This document shows positions 14,892-22,876 of a stretch of DNA of 64,000 nt, piece by piece. The position numbers and the translations under genes are program-made. The stretch covers positions 1 through 64,000 of the forward strand of contig CAKQRD010000003.1 in NCBI GenBank assembly GCA_934271275.1, given 5' to 3'. A model generated the notes under the pieces. That model made no database searches, was not told where the DNA came from, and saw only the letters and a list, made by a program, of their open reading frames with translations. The DNA is from an uncultured Clostridia bacterium. GTDB taxonomy: Bacteria; Bacillota; Clostridia; Christensenellales; Borkfalkiaceae. The first letter of the stretch is position 1. Each line of letters begins with the position of its first letter.

Positions 14892-15900
14892 GGATTTGAC
14901 GGGAAGACAGTTCGGCAGGCTGACGGCATTAGAACCATTGCCACCGCACGGCAAGAACACGGCTTTGATGTGGGCGTGTAAGTGTGAGTGTGGTGGAACG
15001 GCGATAGTACGGGGAACTGACCTTGTCAATGGACACACGATGTCGTGCGGATGTTACCGCAAGATGCAAAAGGCGATGCCGAACGGAGAACTGCGACTCC
15101 ATAGGATATGGGCGAATATGAAACAGCGATGCACCAATCCGAAGAGCAAGGACTTCAAGTATTACGGCGCAAAGGGCGTGAGCGTGTGTGCCGAGTGGGA
15201 AGACTTTGAGACTTTCTTCTACTGGGCAATGTCGCACGGATACAAAGACGGTCTGACGATAGAGCGTATCGACAATGACGGAGATTATTGCCCGAAAAAC
15301 TGTAAATGGATACCTAAATGCAGGCAGAACAGCAACACGAGCCGAACGAAACGATATGTGATATACGGGAAAGTGTTCACGCTTGCGGAGATTTGCAGGA
15401 TATACGGGGTATCTCGCAGCACGGTCGCGTCTCGATTGAAGAAAGGTATTCCGCTTGAAAAGGCAATCAAACAAAACAGGAGGTATCAGATGAATACGAA
15501 ACTATTGGAACTGTCCGACAGACTCAAAGAACTGCGGACGCAAAAGAGCGACCTTGAACGTGAGGTCAAGGGCATCAACGAAGAGATTGACGGGGTAACA
15601 ACCGAAATGATCGACTTGATGACCACGGAAGAGTTGACTTCGTTCAATCGTAACGGAACGACGTTCTCGCTCGTCACGCAAGAGTACCCGGCACCAGAAC
15701 CCGAAAGGAAAGGCGAACTATGGGAAGTCATGAAGAAAAACGGCTTCGAAGATTTGTTCACTATCAACAGCCAAACCCTTTCGGCAACGGTTAAGGAACT
15801 CATTGCGGCGAACGAGGGCGTACTCCCGGAATGGTTGGACGGGCTCATAAAAATCGCGGAGAAGAACAGTATCCGCGTTGCCAAATCGAAAAAATATTAA
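14878..15900 (+). CDS. HNH homing endonuclease fused in frame to a phage accessory protein
   Basis: One open frame of 340 codons encodes two proteins. Residues 1-~160 are an HNH endonuclease: a Cys-rich zinc part (CKCECGG, SCGC), then the HNH core (HRIWANMKQRCTNP, YYGAKGVSVC, LTIERIDNDGDYCPKNCKW), with a C-terminal HTH-like segment (LAEICRIYGVSRSTVASRL). Residue 205 is a Met whose codon at 15490 is preceded by its own AGGAGG (15478-15483). The remaining 136 residues are a coiled-coil protein (LSDRLKELRTQKSDLEREVKG) typical of phage recombination modules. The endonuclease has no stop codon, so both a fusion and a separate short product are possible. Confidence 0.85.
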   Translation: MGKFKDLTGRQFGRLTALEPLPPHGKNTALMWACKCECGGTAIVRGTDLVNGHTMSCGCYRKMQKAMPNGELRLHRIWANMKQRCTNPKSKDFKYYGAKGVSVCAEWEDFETFFYWAMSHGYKDGLTIERIDNDGDYCPKNCKWIPKCRQNSNTSRTKRYVIYGKVFTLAEICRIYGVSRSTVASRLKKGIPLEKAIKQNRRYQMNTKLLELSDRLKELRTQKSDLEREVKGINEEIDGVTTEMIDLMTTEELTSFNRNGTTFSLVTQEYPAPEPERKGELWEVMKKNGFEDLFTINSQTLSATVKELIAANEGVLPEWLDGLIKIAEKNSIRVAKSKKY

Positions 15901-15920
15901 TTTAAGGAGACGAAAACACA

Positions 15921-16616
15921 ATGGCAAACGAAATCGTAAAGAAAGAAGACACGGCACTTACTTACGGAGCGAGCGCAGACCTTGGCGAGATCTTCGCAGA
16001 AGAACTTGACGGACTGACTCCCTCGTTCGAGAGAATCAAAATCCCGGCAGGCGGAGGTCTTGCCTACGAAGTACCGGGTGACGATCCCGAAAGTCCCGAC
16101 TCGGCGAAAGAGTTCAAAGCGGTGATTTTGTATCATCATCCCATCTCGTGCTACTACAAGGAAGAGTACACGGGCGGCAACAATCCGCCTGACTGCGGCT
16201 CGATGGACGGACGCATCGGTATCGAAGCGGAGAGCGGCGAAATCAAGCAGTGCGCCGACTGTGAGTTCAACAAGTTCGGCAGTGGCAAAAACGGGGCAAA
16301 AGCGTGCAAGCAGAAGAGAAGAATCTACCTTCTTCGTGAGGGTGAGGCTTTGCCGATTATTCTCTCGCTCCCGACGGGCAGTCTTGCCGAATTCAGTAAG
16401 TACGTAATGCGACTTCTTTCCAAAGGAAAGAAAACGGTGAGCGTGGTCACTAAGTTCACGCTGAAAAAGGCGCAGAACAGCGGCGGTATCAACTACTCGC
16501 AGGCGGTGTTCGCAGTAGACCGAAACTTGACCGAGGAAGAACTCAAAAATGTACTTCCTTTGGCAGAACAGGTCAAGGCAATGGCAACCAAGGTCACGGC
16601 GCTTGACGAAGAATAA
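15921..16616 (+). CDS. Phage replication protein, possible ssDNA-binding
   Basis: This protein has 231 residues. It begins with an acidic segment, then a beta-rich body with a Cys cluster (CGSMDG, CADCEFNKFG, ACKQKRR) that may bind zinc. Such proteins occur between the helicase and primase genes of many Firmicutes phages and are thought to bind single-stranded DNA. That function is inferred from position; I see no diagnostic catalytic motif. GGAGA before ATG supports the start. Confidence 0.65.
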   Translation: MANEIVKKEDTALTYGASADLGEIFAEELDGLTPSFERIKIPAGGGLAYEVPGDDPESPDSAKEFKAVILYHHPISCYYKEEYTGGNNPPDCGSMDGRIGIEAESGEIKQCADCEFNKFGSGKNGAKACKQKRRIYLLREGEALPIILSLPTGSLAEFSKYVMRLLSKGKKTVSVVTKFTLKKAQNSGGINYSQAVFAVDRNLTEEELKNVLPLAEQVKAMATKVTALDEE

Positions 16617-16631
16617 GAAAAGACGGGCGAT

Positions 16632-16656
16632 GGGTGGCGGTAAAAGTCCGCCGCCC
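16632..16656 (+). other. GC-rich hairpin before the primase gene
   Basis: GGGTGGCGG (16632-16640) pairs with CCGCCGCCC (16648-16656), nine pairs including one G-U. No T run follows. It may modulate transcription or translation of the primase gene 23 bases downstream. Confidence 0.45.
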
Positions 16657-16678
16657 GGAAACCCAAAACGGAGGAACG

Positions 16679-18637
16679 ATGACGGACATTTTCGAGAAGG
16701 TCAAAGACCAAGTTAAAATAGCCGATGCGGTCGAAGCATTCGGCATCAAATTGAACAGCAGAGATAAAGGTCTGTGTCCGTTTCATAGGGAAAAAACTCC
16801 GTCGTTTTCGATTGACCGCAAGAACAATATCTTCACTTGCTTCGGCTGCGGAGAAACGGGTGACGTCATAACCTTTGCGTCAAAGATGAAAGAAGTAGAG
16901 CCGTTAGAGGCGGCGAAACTCCTTGCCGAGATGTTCCATGTCGACGTTGACGATTGCTCCAAACGGACGAGCATCAAGGACTACTTGAAAGCGTGCATCA
17001 GAGACGCGGACAAGACCGATTATTTTCAAAAGCGTGGACTGACCAAGGAAACGGTGAAGAAATACTGCCTTGGTTATGACACGAAGAGAAACGCAATCGT
17101 GTTGCCGTACTCATCGGAACTACGATACTACCAAACGCGGAGCATATCCGACAAAAAGTTCTATAAACCGACAAACGAAGAGGCGGGTGCGGAGCCGCTG
17201 TTCAATCGCAAAGCGTTGTGGGGAACGAGCAAAGAGCCTGTCTTTATCGTGGAGAGTCCGCTCTGCGCCTTGTCTATTATGCAATGTGGCGGCGTCTCGG
17301 TGTCGCTCTGCGGTGTCGGTGGGGCAAACAAGCTCGTCAAGGAAGTAAAGACGAAAAAGCCGAACGCTCCGCTTGTGTTGTGCTTGGATAACGATGAACC
17401 GGGGCAAAAGGCATCCGCATCACTTGAAAAGGAACTCCAAACAGCGAAAGTCCCTTACATAGTATTCAATGTCGCGGGGAGCAAGAAAGACCCGAACGAA
17501 CTATTGATGTCGAACCCCGAAGAACTCAAAGCAGCGGTGGCATCGGCAAAGAGAGAAGTTCGGAAAGTCTATAAACGCGGTGTGGCGAGCATAGCGGCGA
17601 GTGACCTGCAAACTGCGAAGATTGATCCGCCAGAATGGTTAATCCCGGATGTGTTGCCGCAAGGCTTGGCGATATTGTGTGCTTCGTCAAAGGTCGGTAA
17701 GTCTTGGATGGCTATGCAGATGTGCTTGGCGATAAGCCGTGGAAAAGAGTTCTTGGACTATGCAAGCAATCAGGCAGGGTGTCTGTATCTCGCTCTCGAA
17801 GACGGTATTTTCCGTCTGAAAGACCGACTCAACAAAGTGCTTGACGGCGGGAAAGCACCGAGCAATTTCTACTTGTCCATCAAGGCGAACGGCTTGGACG
17901 GCGGACTTATCAAGCAGTTGGACGAAGAGTTCGAAGAACACCCGGACATTAAACTGATTATCATCGACACCTTGCAAAAGGTAAGGGGTTCGGCGAAGAA
18001 GGACGAAATCGCCTACGCAACAGACTACCGAGAACTCGGAGCATTGAAAGAGTATGCCGACAACAAACGGATCTGCATTTTTCTCATTCACCATTTGCGA
18101 AAGATGGCGGACGAAAATGACGTATTCAATATGATTTCGGGTTCGAACGGCATCATGGGCGTATGCGACACGATATTCATCATCTACAAGAAAAAGCGGC
18201 AAGACGAAAACGCCGTGCTGTTTATGACGGGACGAGATATTCGTCAGCAAGACGTCGTGGTGCATTTCGATGAAACGAAGTACCGATGGGAAATGGTCGG
18301 AACGGCAGAGGAAGAAGAGCGGAAACGCAAAAAGCGTGAGTACGAGAACAATCCTATCGTGAAAACTGTCAAAGACCTCTTAAAACAATACCCGATGGGT
18401 TGGAAAGGCACTGCAACCGACCTGATCAAGGCTGTGTACGACGTGACGGGAAGTCCGTGCATTTACTCAACGGCGGCGCTCGGCAAAGAGATAACGAACA
18501 TTGAAACGCAGCTCTACTATGACGGCATCGAACACTCGATGAAACGGAGCGGTTCGAGCAGAGTGCATTATTTCGGTAAAAGACAGGCTTATAAACCGAC
18601 ATATCAGCGGGCGATATTCGATGATTCGGAAGACTAA
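16679..18637 (+). CDS. Phage primase-helicase (CHC2 zinc finger, TOPRIM, RepA-like ATPase)
   Basis: This protein has 652 residues. The CHC2 zinc finger uses Cys33, His36, Cys54 and Cys57 (CPFH, CFGCGETGD). A TOPRIM primase core has VFIVESPLCALSI (~185) and LCLDNDEPGQ. The C-terminal RecA-like ATPase has ASSKVGKSW (~333-341) as Walker A and IIIDTLQKVRG as Walker B, like RepA/DnaB-group hexameric helicases. It should prime and unwind the phage origin. The ATG at 16679 is chosen for GGAGGAAC just upstream; an in-frame GTG at 16634 lies inside a hairpin. The repeat-rich candidate origin follows directly. Confidence 0.92.
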   Translation: MTDIFEKVKDQVKIADAVEAFGIKLNSRDKGLCPFHREKTPSFSIDRKNNIFTCFGCGETGDVITFASKMKEVEPLEAAKLLAEMFHVDVDDCSKRTSIKDYLKACIRDADKTDYFQKRGLTKETVKKYCLGYDTKRNAIVLPYSSELRYYQTRSISDKKFYKPTNEEAGAEPLFNRKALWGTSKEPVFIVESPLCALSIMQCGGVSVSLCGVGGANKLVKEVKTKKPNAPLVLCLDNDEPGQKASASLEKELQTAKVPYIVFNVAGSKKDPNELLMSNPEELKAAVASAKREVRKVYKRGVASIAASDLQTAKIDPPEWLIPDVLPQGLAILCASSKVGKSWMAMQMCLAISRGKEFLDYASNQAGCLYLALEDGIFRLKDRLNKVLDGGKAPSNFYLSIKANGLDGGLIKQLDEEFEEHPDIKLIIIDTLQKVRGSAKKDEIAYATDYRELGALKEYADNKRICIFLIHHLRKMADENDVFNMISGSNGIMGVCDTIFIIYKKKRQDENAVLFMTGRDIRQQDVVVHFDETKYRWEMVGTAEEEERKRKKREYENNPIVKTVKDLLKQYPMGWKGTATDLIKAVYDVTGSPCIYSTAALGKEITNIETQLYYDGIEHSMKRSGSSRVHYFGKRQAYKPTYQRAIFDDSED

Positions 18638-18654
18638 TACGGCTAAACTGGTCG

Positions 18655-18862
18655 ATTTCGACCTGATAAGAATGACAGATAATGACGGCAAAGTGACGGC
18701 AAGTGACAGGAAAACAGTTCTCACACAACACTATCCGTCACTACTGTCACTCCGTCACAACCGTCACATCCGTCACAAAAATGAGATTTCTAATAGAGGG
18801 GTTACTGTCACACTGGTAAAGTGTCATTTAGTGACGGGTGTGACGGTTGTGACAGGTAGTTT
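18655..18862. repeat. Cluster of GTGACGG/CCGTCAC repeats, candidate phage origin
   Basis: Within ~200 bases there are about ten copies of TGTCAC/CCGTCAC and their complements GTGACGG/GTGACAG: minus-oriented ones at 18735-18778 (five in a row) and plus-oriented ones at both flanks. An AT-rich stretch lies in the middle (~18778-18800). This looks like an iteron-type origin next to the primase-helicase gene. A weak 82-codon frame also crosses it but has no ribosome binding site. Confidence 0.5.
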
Positions 18863-18880
18863 TATATAGGAGCGAAAAAA

Positions 18881-19168
18881 GTGAAGGAAAGCGACCTCAT
18901 AAAGGCGATGAGCAATTACTTGAAAACAGTTCCCAACTTGTTCTTTTGGAAGGAACACGGCGGGATGTACGGAACGGCGGGCATTCCGGATTTGATAGTC
19001 TGTTATAAGGGCAGATTTATAGGTCTGGAATGCAAGGTAGGCAAAAACACGGTAACGGCACTGCAACAGCAAACGATTCGGCAAATATTGAAAGCGGGCG
19101 GATATGCGGTAGTCGTAAAAAGCGTAGGTGAGGTAAAAGCGATAATTCAAGCGTTTGAAAAGGAGTAG
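18881..19168 (+). CDS. VRR-NUC domain nuclease
   Basis: This stand-alone VRR-NUC (PD-(D/E)xK-type) nuclease has 95 residues. It has KEHGGMYGTAGIPDLIVCYKG with the catalytic D, then GLECKVGKNTVTALQQQ with the E-x-K and Q residues. In phages these small enzymes are thought to resolve branched DNA or assist recombination. The start is GTG, with TAGGAGCG ahead. It lies just after the candidate origin. Confidence 0.9.
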   Translation: MKESDLIKAMSNYLKTVPNLFFWKEHGGMYGTAGIPDLIVCYKGRFIGLECKVGKNTVTALQQQTIRQILKAGGYAVVVKSVGEVKAIIQAFEKE

Positions 19169-19169
19169 T

Positions 19170-19598
19170 ATGGCAGACATCAACAAAGTGGTGATAACGG
19201 AAGAGGCGGAATTCGATTACGAGGTAATACTCGGACTGCCGATGCCGAAAGCCGACATAAAAGAGGCTTGCGAAAATTACATAGAATCCAGATATGACGG
19301 CGGTCGCACACTTTGGGGATATAACTACAAGTGGAAGTACTATGACGAAACCGCCGATAAAATGCTTTTGCTGTTCTTTTATAAGGGGCAAAAGTTCGGA
19401 ACGATGCAAATGTGGGATTTGTGCGGAGTCTGTTTCGAAGACGATTGGAACGAAAACTTGGAAGACTGCGGACAGATACGAAGTTGGCTAAAAAGCAAGA
19501 TCGACCCCAAAGAAAACGGCGATTGGGTTTGGGACGAGCGGGTAAGAGAAGAAAAAAGACGAAAGGAAATGGAGGACTACTGCAATGACAACGACTGA
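19170..19598 (+). CDS. Conserved phage protein of unknown function
   Basis: This acidic protein has 142 residues with many aromatic residues (YNYKWKYYDETADKMLLLFFYKG). The ATG at 19170 follows AAGGAG at 19159-19164. No domain recognised. It overlaps the next gene by 14 bases in the replication operon. Confidence 0.65.
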   Translation: MADINKVVITEEAEFDYEVILGLPMPKADIKEACENYIESRYDGGRTLWGYNYKWKYYDETADKMLLLFFYKGQKFGTMQMWDLCGVCFEDDWNENLEDCGQIRSWLKSKIDPKENGDWVWDERVREEKRRKEMEDYCNDND

Positions 19599-19878
19599 AA
19601 TCAAGGAATACTTGGAGAACTATACGGCCAAGAAAGCCATAGCGGAATACAAGAAAAAACAAGGCTTGACCGAAGATAGAACTCTCGTATGTATTACGGC
19701 GATTGAAGACTGTATTGCAGGACTTCCGAACGGACTGGACGAGATTATCCGCAAGTATTATCTGCAAAAGATGTCCTTGCGAGAGATGAGCAAGCGGTTC
19801 TTCTTGGGGCGTGACGCAATCGCCAGAAGAAGGGATAAGGCGATAGCCATTATAAGCGACTGTTTAGCCGAGTTATAA
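19585..19878 (+). CDS. ArpU/sigma-region-4-like phage regulator
   Basis: This protein has 97 residues. Its C-terminal half is a sigma-70 region 4-like HTH (LDEIIRKYYLQKMSLREMSKRFFLGRDAIARRRDKAIAII). ArpU-type proteins at the end of early operons of Firmicutes phages switch on late genes. No region 2 is present, so it is not a full sigma factor. GGAGGAC lies ahead of the ATG. Confidence 0.78.
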   Translation: MTTTEIKEYLENYTAKKAIAEYKKKQGLTEDRTLVCITAIEDCIAGLPNGLDEIIRKYYLQKMSLREMSKRFFLGRDAIARRRDKAIAIISDCLAEL

Positions 19879-19956
19879 AAAGCGACACGACCGAGCCAAA
19901 AACCGCCAAAACGCGACAAACGGCAGATATAATAAGAGTGTAGGCAGGAGATAAAT

Positions 19957-20337
19957 ATGCCAAGAAAACCAAAACGACCGTGTAGTTATCCCGGCTGCCC
20001 AAAGCTCGTGGACGGGCAATACTGTGAAGAACACAAGCGGCTCGTAGACAAGCAATACAACGAGTACGGACGAGATAACTTCACGAAGAACTTTTACAAG
20101 ACACCCGAATGGTTGCATGCGAGAAAGCAGCAACTCAATCAGCACCCGTTTTGTGCGGAGTGTTTGAAAGCGGGTAAAAGGACGAGAGCGACAATGGTAG
20201 ACCATATCGTTCCCATCAAGCAAGGCGGCGAGCGGTTTGCTCCGAGCAACCTGCAAAGCCTGTGTTGGTCGTGTCACTCACGCAAGAGCGCACAGGAAGG
20301 CTCAAGGTGGAAACCGAGGCCGAGAGAGTATGACTGA
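19957..20337 (+). CDS. HNH endonuclease of the packaging module
   Basis: This protein has 126 residues. Cys pairs in CSYPGC and CEEH are followed by FCAECLKAGKR, then the HNH core MVDHIVPIKQGGERFAPSNLQSLCWSCHSRK. HNH proteins next to terminase genes are needed for cohesive-end cleavage with the large terminase in HK97-type phages. This one lies just before the small terminase. A TATAAT at 19928-19933 may be part of a weak promoter. Confidence 0.9.
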   Translation: MPRKPKRPCSYPGCPKLVDGQYCEEHKRLVDKQYNEYGRDNFTKNFYKTPEWLHARKQQLNQHPFCAECLKAGKRTRATMVDHIVPIKQGGERFAPSNLQSLCWSCHSRKSAQEGSRWKPRPREYD

Positions 20338-20399
20338 CCGCCGGGGAGGGGGATGTCGAAAATCTGACGATTTCCACCCCAAGAGCGGGGCCGCAGTCC

Positions 20400-20545
20400 A
20401 ACGCGAAAAAACGCGAAATCAAAAATCAAACGGAAAAATCAAAGAAATCAAAACCAATACGAAGTATTGAAGGACGGGCAACCGTCCTTTTTGATTTCGC
20501 GGGAAATCAAAATAATCAAAAAGAAATCAAAATTCAAAAGGGAGG
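20400..20545 (+). repeat. AAATCAAA direct repeats before terS, candidate cos/pac region
   Basis: About nine copies of AATCAAA/AAATCAAA occur in 20415-20540, in two groups around a terminator. Their place between the HNH and small-terminase genes suits a packaging recognition site. No gene is seen in the 212-base gap. Confidence 0.4.
20469..20494 (+). terminator. Rho-independent terminator
   Basis: AAGGACGG (20470-20477) pairs with CCGTCCTT (20482-20489), with a GCAA loop and a T run. Confidence 0.75.
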
Positions 20546-20549
20546 CAGT

Positions 20550-21047
20550 ATGGCAAGTGGCGGTGCAAGACCGGGCGCGGGAAGACCGAAGAAAGCGGTC
20601 ACGCAAAAGATACTGGAAGGCAATCCCGGCAAGCGTCCGATAGAAGTCGTGAACTTCACAACCGACAACGGGTTGGAACTACCGAGCGAACCGCCTTCTT
20701 ATTTATCAGCCAAAGCAAAAGAGATATACAAGACCGTGTACGCATGGCTGAAAAGTATCGGGTGTACGCAGGGAATACTGCCGTACAACTTGGAAGAGTA
20801 CGCATTTTGCAAAGCGAGATGGCTTGAATGCGAAGATATGAACACCAAGCACGGACTGCTCGTAAAAGACCAAAACGGCAAACCGATGCCGTCCCCGTTC
20901 GTGGGTATGGCGCAACAGTATCTCAAACAAACCAACGAAGTGTGGAGCAAAATCTACATCGTGGTACGAGAAAGCAAACTGTCGAAGTGGGACGAAACAA
21001 ACCCCAACGATGACATTATGGAAAAACTATTAGGGGGTAAAACATGA
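20550..21047 (+). CDS. terS: Terminase small subunit, P27 family
   Basis: This protein has 165 residues. The N-terminal GARPGAGRPKK, followed by LEGNPGKRP and a helical body ending in a WDETNPNDD-type tail, is typical of phage P27-family small terminases. It recognises the packaging site and loads the large terminase. GGGAGGCAG precedes the ATG. Unusually, the large terminase is not adjacent but 6 kb downstream, separated by methyltransferase, SAM synthetase, sigma and amidoligase genes. Confidence 0.9.
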   Translation: MASGGARPGAGRPKKAVTQKILEGNPGKRPIEVVNFTTDNGLELPSEPPSYLSAKAKEIYKTVYAWLKSIGCTQGILPYNLEEYAFCKARWLECEDMNTKHGLLVKDQNGKPMPSPFVGMAQQYLKQTNEVWSKIYIVVRESKLSKWDETNPNDDIMEKLLGGKT

Positions 21048-22876
21048 CGGAATACACAACCGAAAATCCGTTGCGACTAATTGAACTGTTCGCAGGTATC
21101 GGTTCGCAAACACAAGCATTAACGAATATCGGCATTGCACATAAAGTCGTGGCGATAAGCGAGATAGACAAATACGCAATTCAAAGTTACGAAGCAATGC
21201 ACGGAAAAGCCAACAACCTCGGAGATATCCGCAAGATAGAAGAACTCCCGGATGCTGACCTTTGGACATATTCGTTTCCGTGCCAAGACATATCGGTCGC
21301 AGGCAAGGGTGCGGGCATTAAGGAAGGCACTCGCAGCGGCTTGCTGTTTGAAGTCGAGCGATTATTGCGTGTTGCATCGGAAAAGGGAACACTCCCGAAA
21401 TACCTATTGCTTGAGAACGTCAAGAACCTTGTCAGCAAGAAGTTCAAGGCGGACTTCGATAAATGGCTCGATTTTCTCGCCGAACTCGGCTACACAAACT
21501 ATTGGAAAGTGTTGAATGCCAAGGACTACGGCATTCCGCAGAACCGAGAACGGGTTTTCTGCGTATCTATCAGAGGTGAGCACAAGCCTTTTGTGTTTCC
21601 AAAACCCAAAGAATTGACTATTCGTCTGCGAGATATGATTGATGAAATGGTCGATGAAAGGTTCTATCTTAAGGAAAGTACAATACGGAGCATACTTCGT
21701 TCGACATTTAACAGCCGAAGAGACAGTATTCGCCCCGGTGACGGGCTCGCAAATACACTTCTTGCAAGAGATTGGCGCGGACCGCAATGCGTTCAGGTCG
21801 GAGAAGTGGTAGGCGGTAAGTGGGACAAGATGCACGATATCAGCAAGCGTGTGTATGAACCTGACGGTATCGCTCCGACCGTGCATTGTCAGCAGGGTGG
21901 CAACACCGAACTGAAAATAGCCGAAGACTTCGTGCTTGGTGGCTTGCAAAAGCATCAAACACCGAGAACGGACGGCATTAGTCCAACGCTCACCGAGGCG
22001 ATGGGCAAAGGCGGCGGTCAAACTCCTATCATCATCGACACGGCCGAGCCGAAAGAACGCTTTTACAAGCAAGCATTCGAAACGCTGAAAGAGAACGAGT
22101 GCGAAGTAGGCGATACTATAGACGCTTTCAATAAGAAAGTGAACAAGAGTGGAGTGTGTCCGACTCTTACTACTCGCCCGGAAGGGTTCAAGACAGCAAT
22201 TCTTCCCGTTGTTGGAGCGATGCGTGGAAGAAACCCAGAAGATCCGTCCGACAGAACGGCGGGAGTGCCGACCGAACAAAGACTTGAAATCAACGAAAAA
22301 GGTCTATGCAATGCTTTAACCACAGTTCAAAAGGACAATCTCGTGATTGAAGAAGACAAAACGGACTATGTAAGCCGAAGATATAACGAATTTATCGAAG
22401 AAAAAGGGTATGTCCCGGAGATGTTCGTGGCATACAACAAGACCGAGATAAAGGATGTAGCCCCAACGCTTACGGGACAATGCAGCTCTCCGTCCGGAAG
22501 TTCTGCTGTGTTAAAACTCGAAACTCCTGTCAAGGTGAATGTGGCAACCAAGCAGGGCTACGAAGAAGCCAACCCCGGCGATTATGTCAACATTACATAT
22601 CCCGGCAGCAAGACCAAGCGCGGCCGAGTGGGGAGCGGAGTGGCGCATACCTTAACTTGCGGTGACGGAAATGCGGTGATCACCGAGAATGTGAGAATCC
22701 GCAAGCTCACGCCGAGAGAGTGTCTTCGCCTTATGGGGTGGAAAGACGAACAGATAGACAAAATCGTTGCGGCAAAGATAAGCGGAACGCAGCAATACAG
22801 GCAGGCGGGCAACGGAATAGTGGTTCAAGTCTTGGAGTCAATCTTCAAGGCTTTATTTTTAGGCGAAATCGAGTAA
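21044..22876 (+). CDS. Phage DNA cytosine-5 methyltransferase with many target-recognition segments
   Basis: This protein has 610 residues, nearly twice the usual length. N-terminal motifs: FAGIGSQ (16-22), FPCQDIS with Cys80, LENV (123-126), QNRERVF (166-172). C-terminal motifs: RKLTPRECLRLMG (553-565) and QAGNG (587-591). Between them a ~340-residue region carries seven G-x-x-x-T-L-type repeats at about 234, 275, 311, 370, 420, 471 and 532. These resemble the target-recognition boundaries of multispecific phage methyltransferases such as those of SPbeta-like phages. It may protect phage DNA from several restriction systems. It overlaps the next gene by one base. Confidence 0.92.
   Translation: MTEYTTENPLRLIELFAGIGSQTQALTNIGIAHKVVAISEIDKYAIQSYEAMHGKANNLGDIRKIEELPDADLWTYSFPCQDISVAGKGAGIKEGTRSGLLFEVERLLRVASEKGTLPKYLLLENVKNLVSKKFKADFDKWLDFLAELGYTNYWKVLNAKDYGIPQNRERVFCVSIRGEHKPFVFPKPKELTIRLRDMIDEMVDERFYLKESTIRSILRSTFNSRRDSIRPGDGLANTLLARDWRGPQCVQVGEVVGGKWDKMHDISKRVYEPDGIAPTVHCQQGGNTELKIAEDFVLGGLQKHQTPRTDGISPTLTEAMGKGGGQTPIIIDTAEPKERFYKQAFETLKENECEVGDTIDAFNKKVNKSGVCPTLTTRPEGFKTAILPVVGAMRGRNPEDPSDRTAGVPTEQRLEINEKGLCNALTTVQKDNLVIEEDKTDYVSRRYNEFIEEKGYVPEMFVAYNKTEIKDVAPTLTGQCSSPSGSSAVLKLETPVKVNVATKQGYEEANPGDYVNITYPGSKTKRGRVGSGVAHTLTCGDGNAVITENVRIRKLTPRECLRLMGWKDEQIDKIVAAKISGTQQYRQAGNGIVVQVLESIFKALFLGEIE

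Noticed and set aside
18735..18778. Short regular repeats resembling a CRISPR array
   Set aside because: Units are 7 bases with 1-3 base gaps; no spacers and no cas genes.
18621..18869. 82-codon frame across the candidate origin
   Set aside because: No ribosome binding site and translation dominated by the DNA repeats (VTVVTG-type).
21404..22279. 291-codon minus-strand frame
   Set aside because: Shadow of the cytosine methyltransferase gene.
22720..22875. Longer start for the PAPS-reductase/MetK fusion
   Set aside because: Would lie wholly inside the methyltransferase gene in another frame; ATG at 22876 matches the family start.
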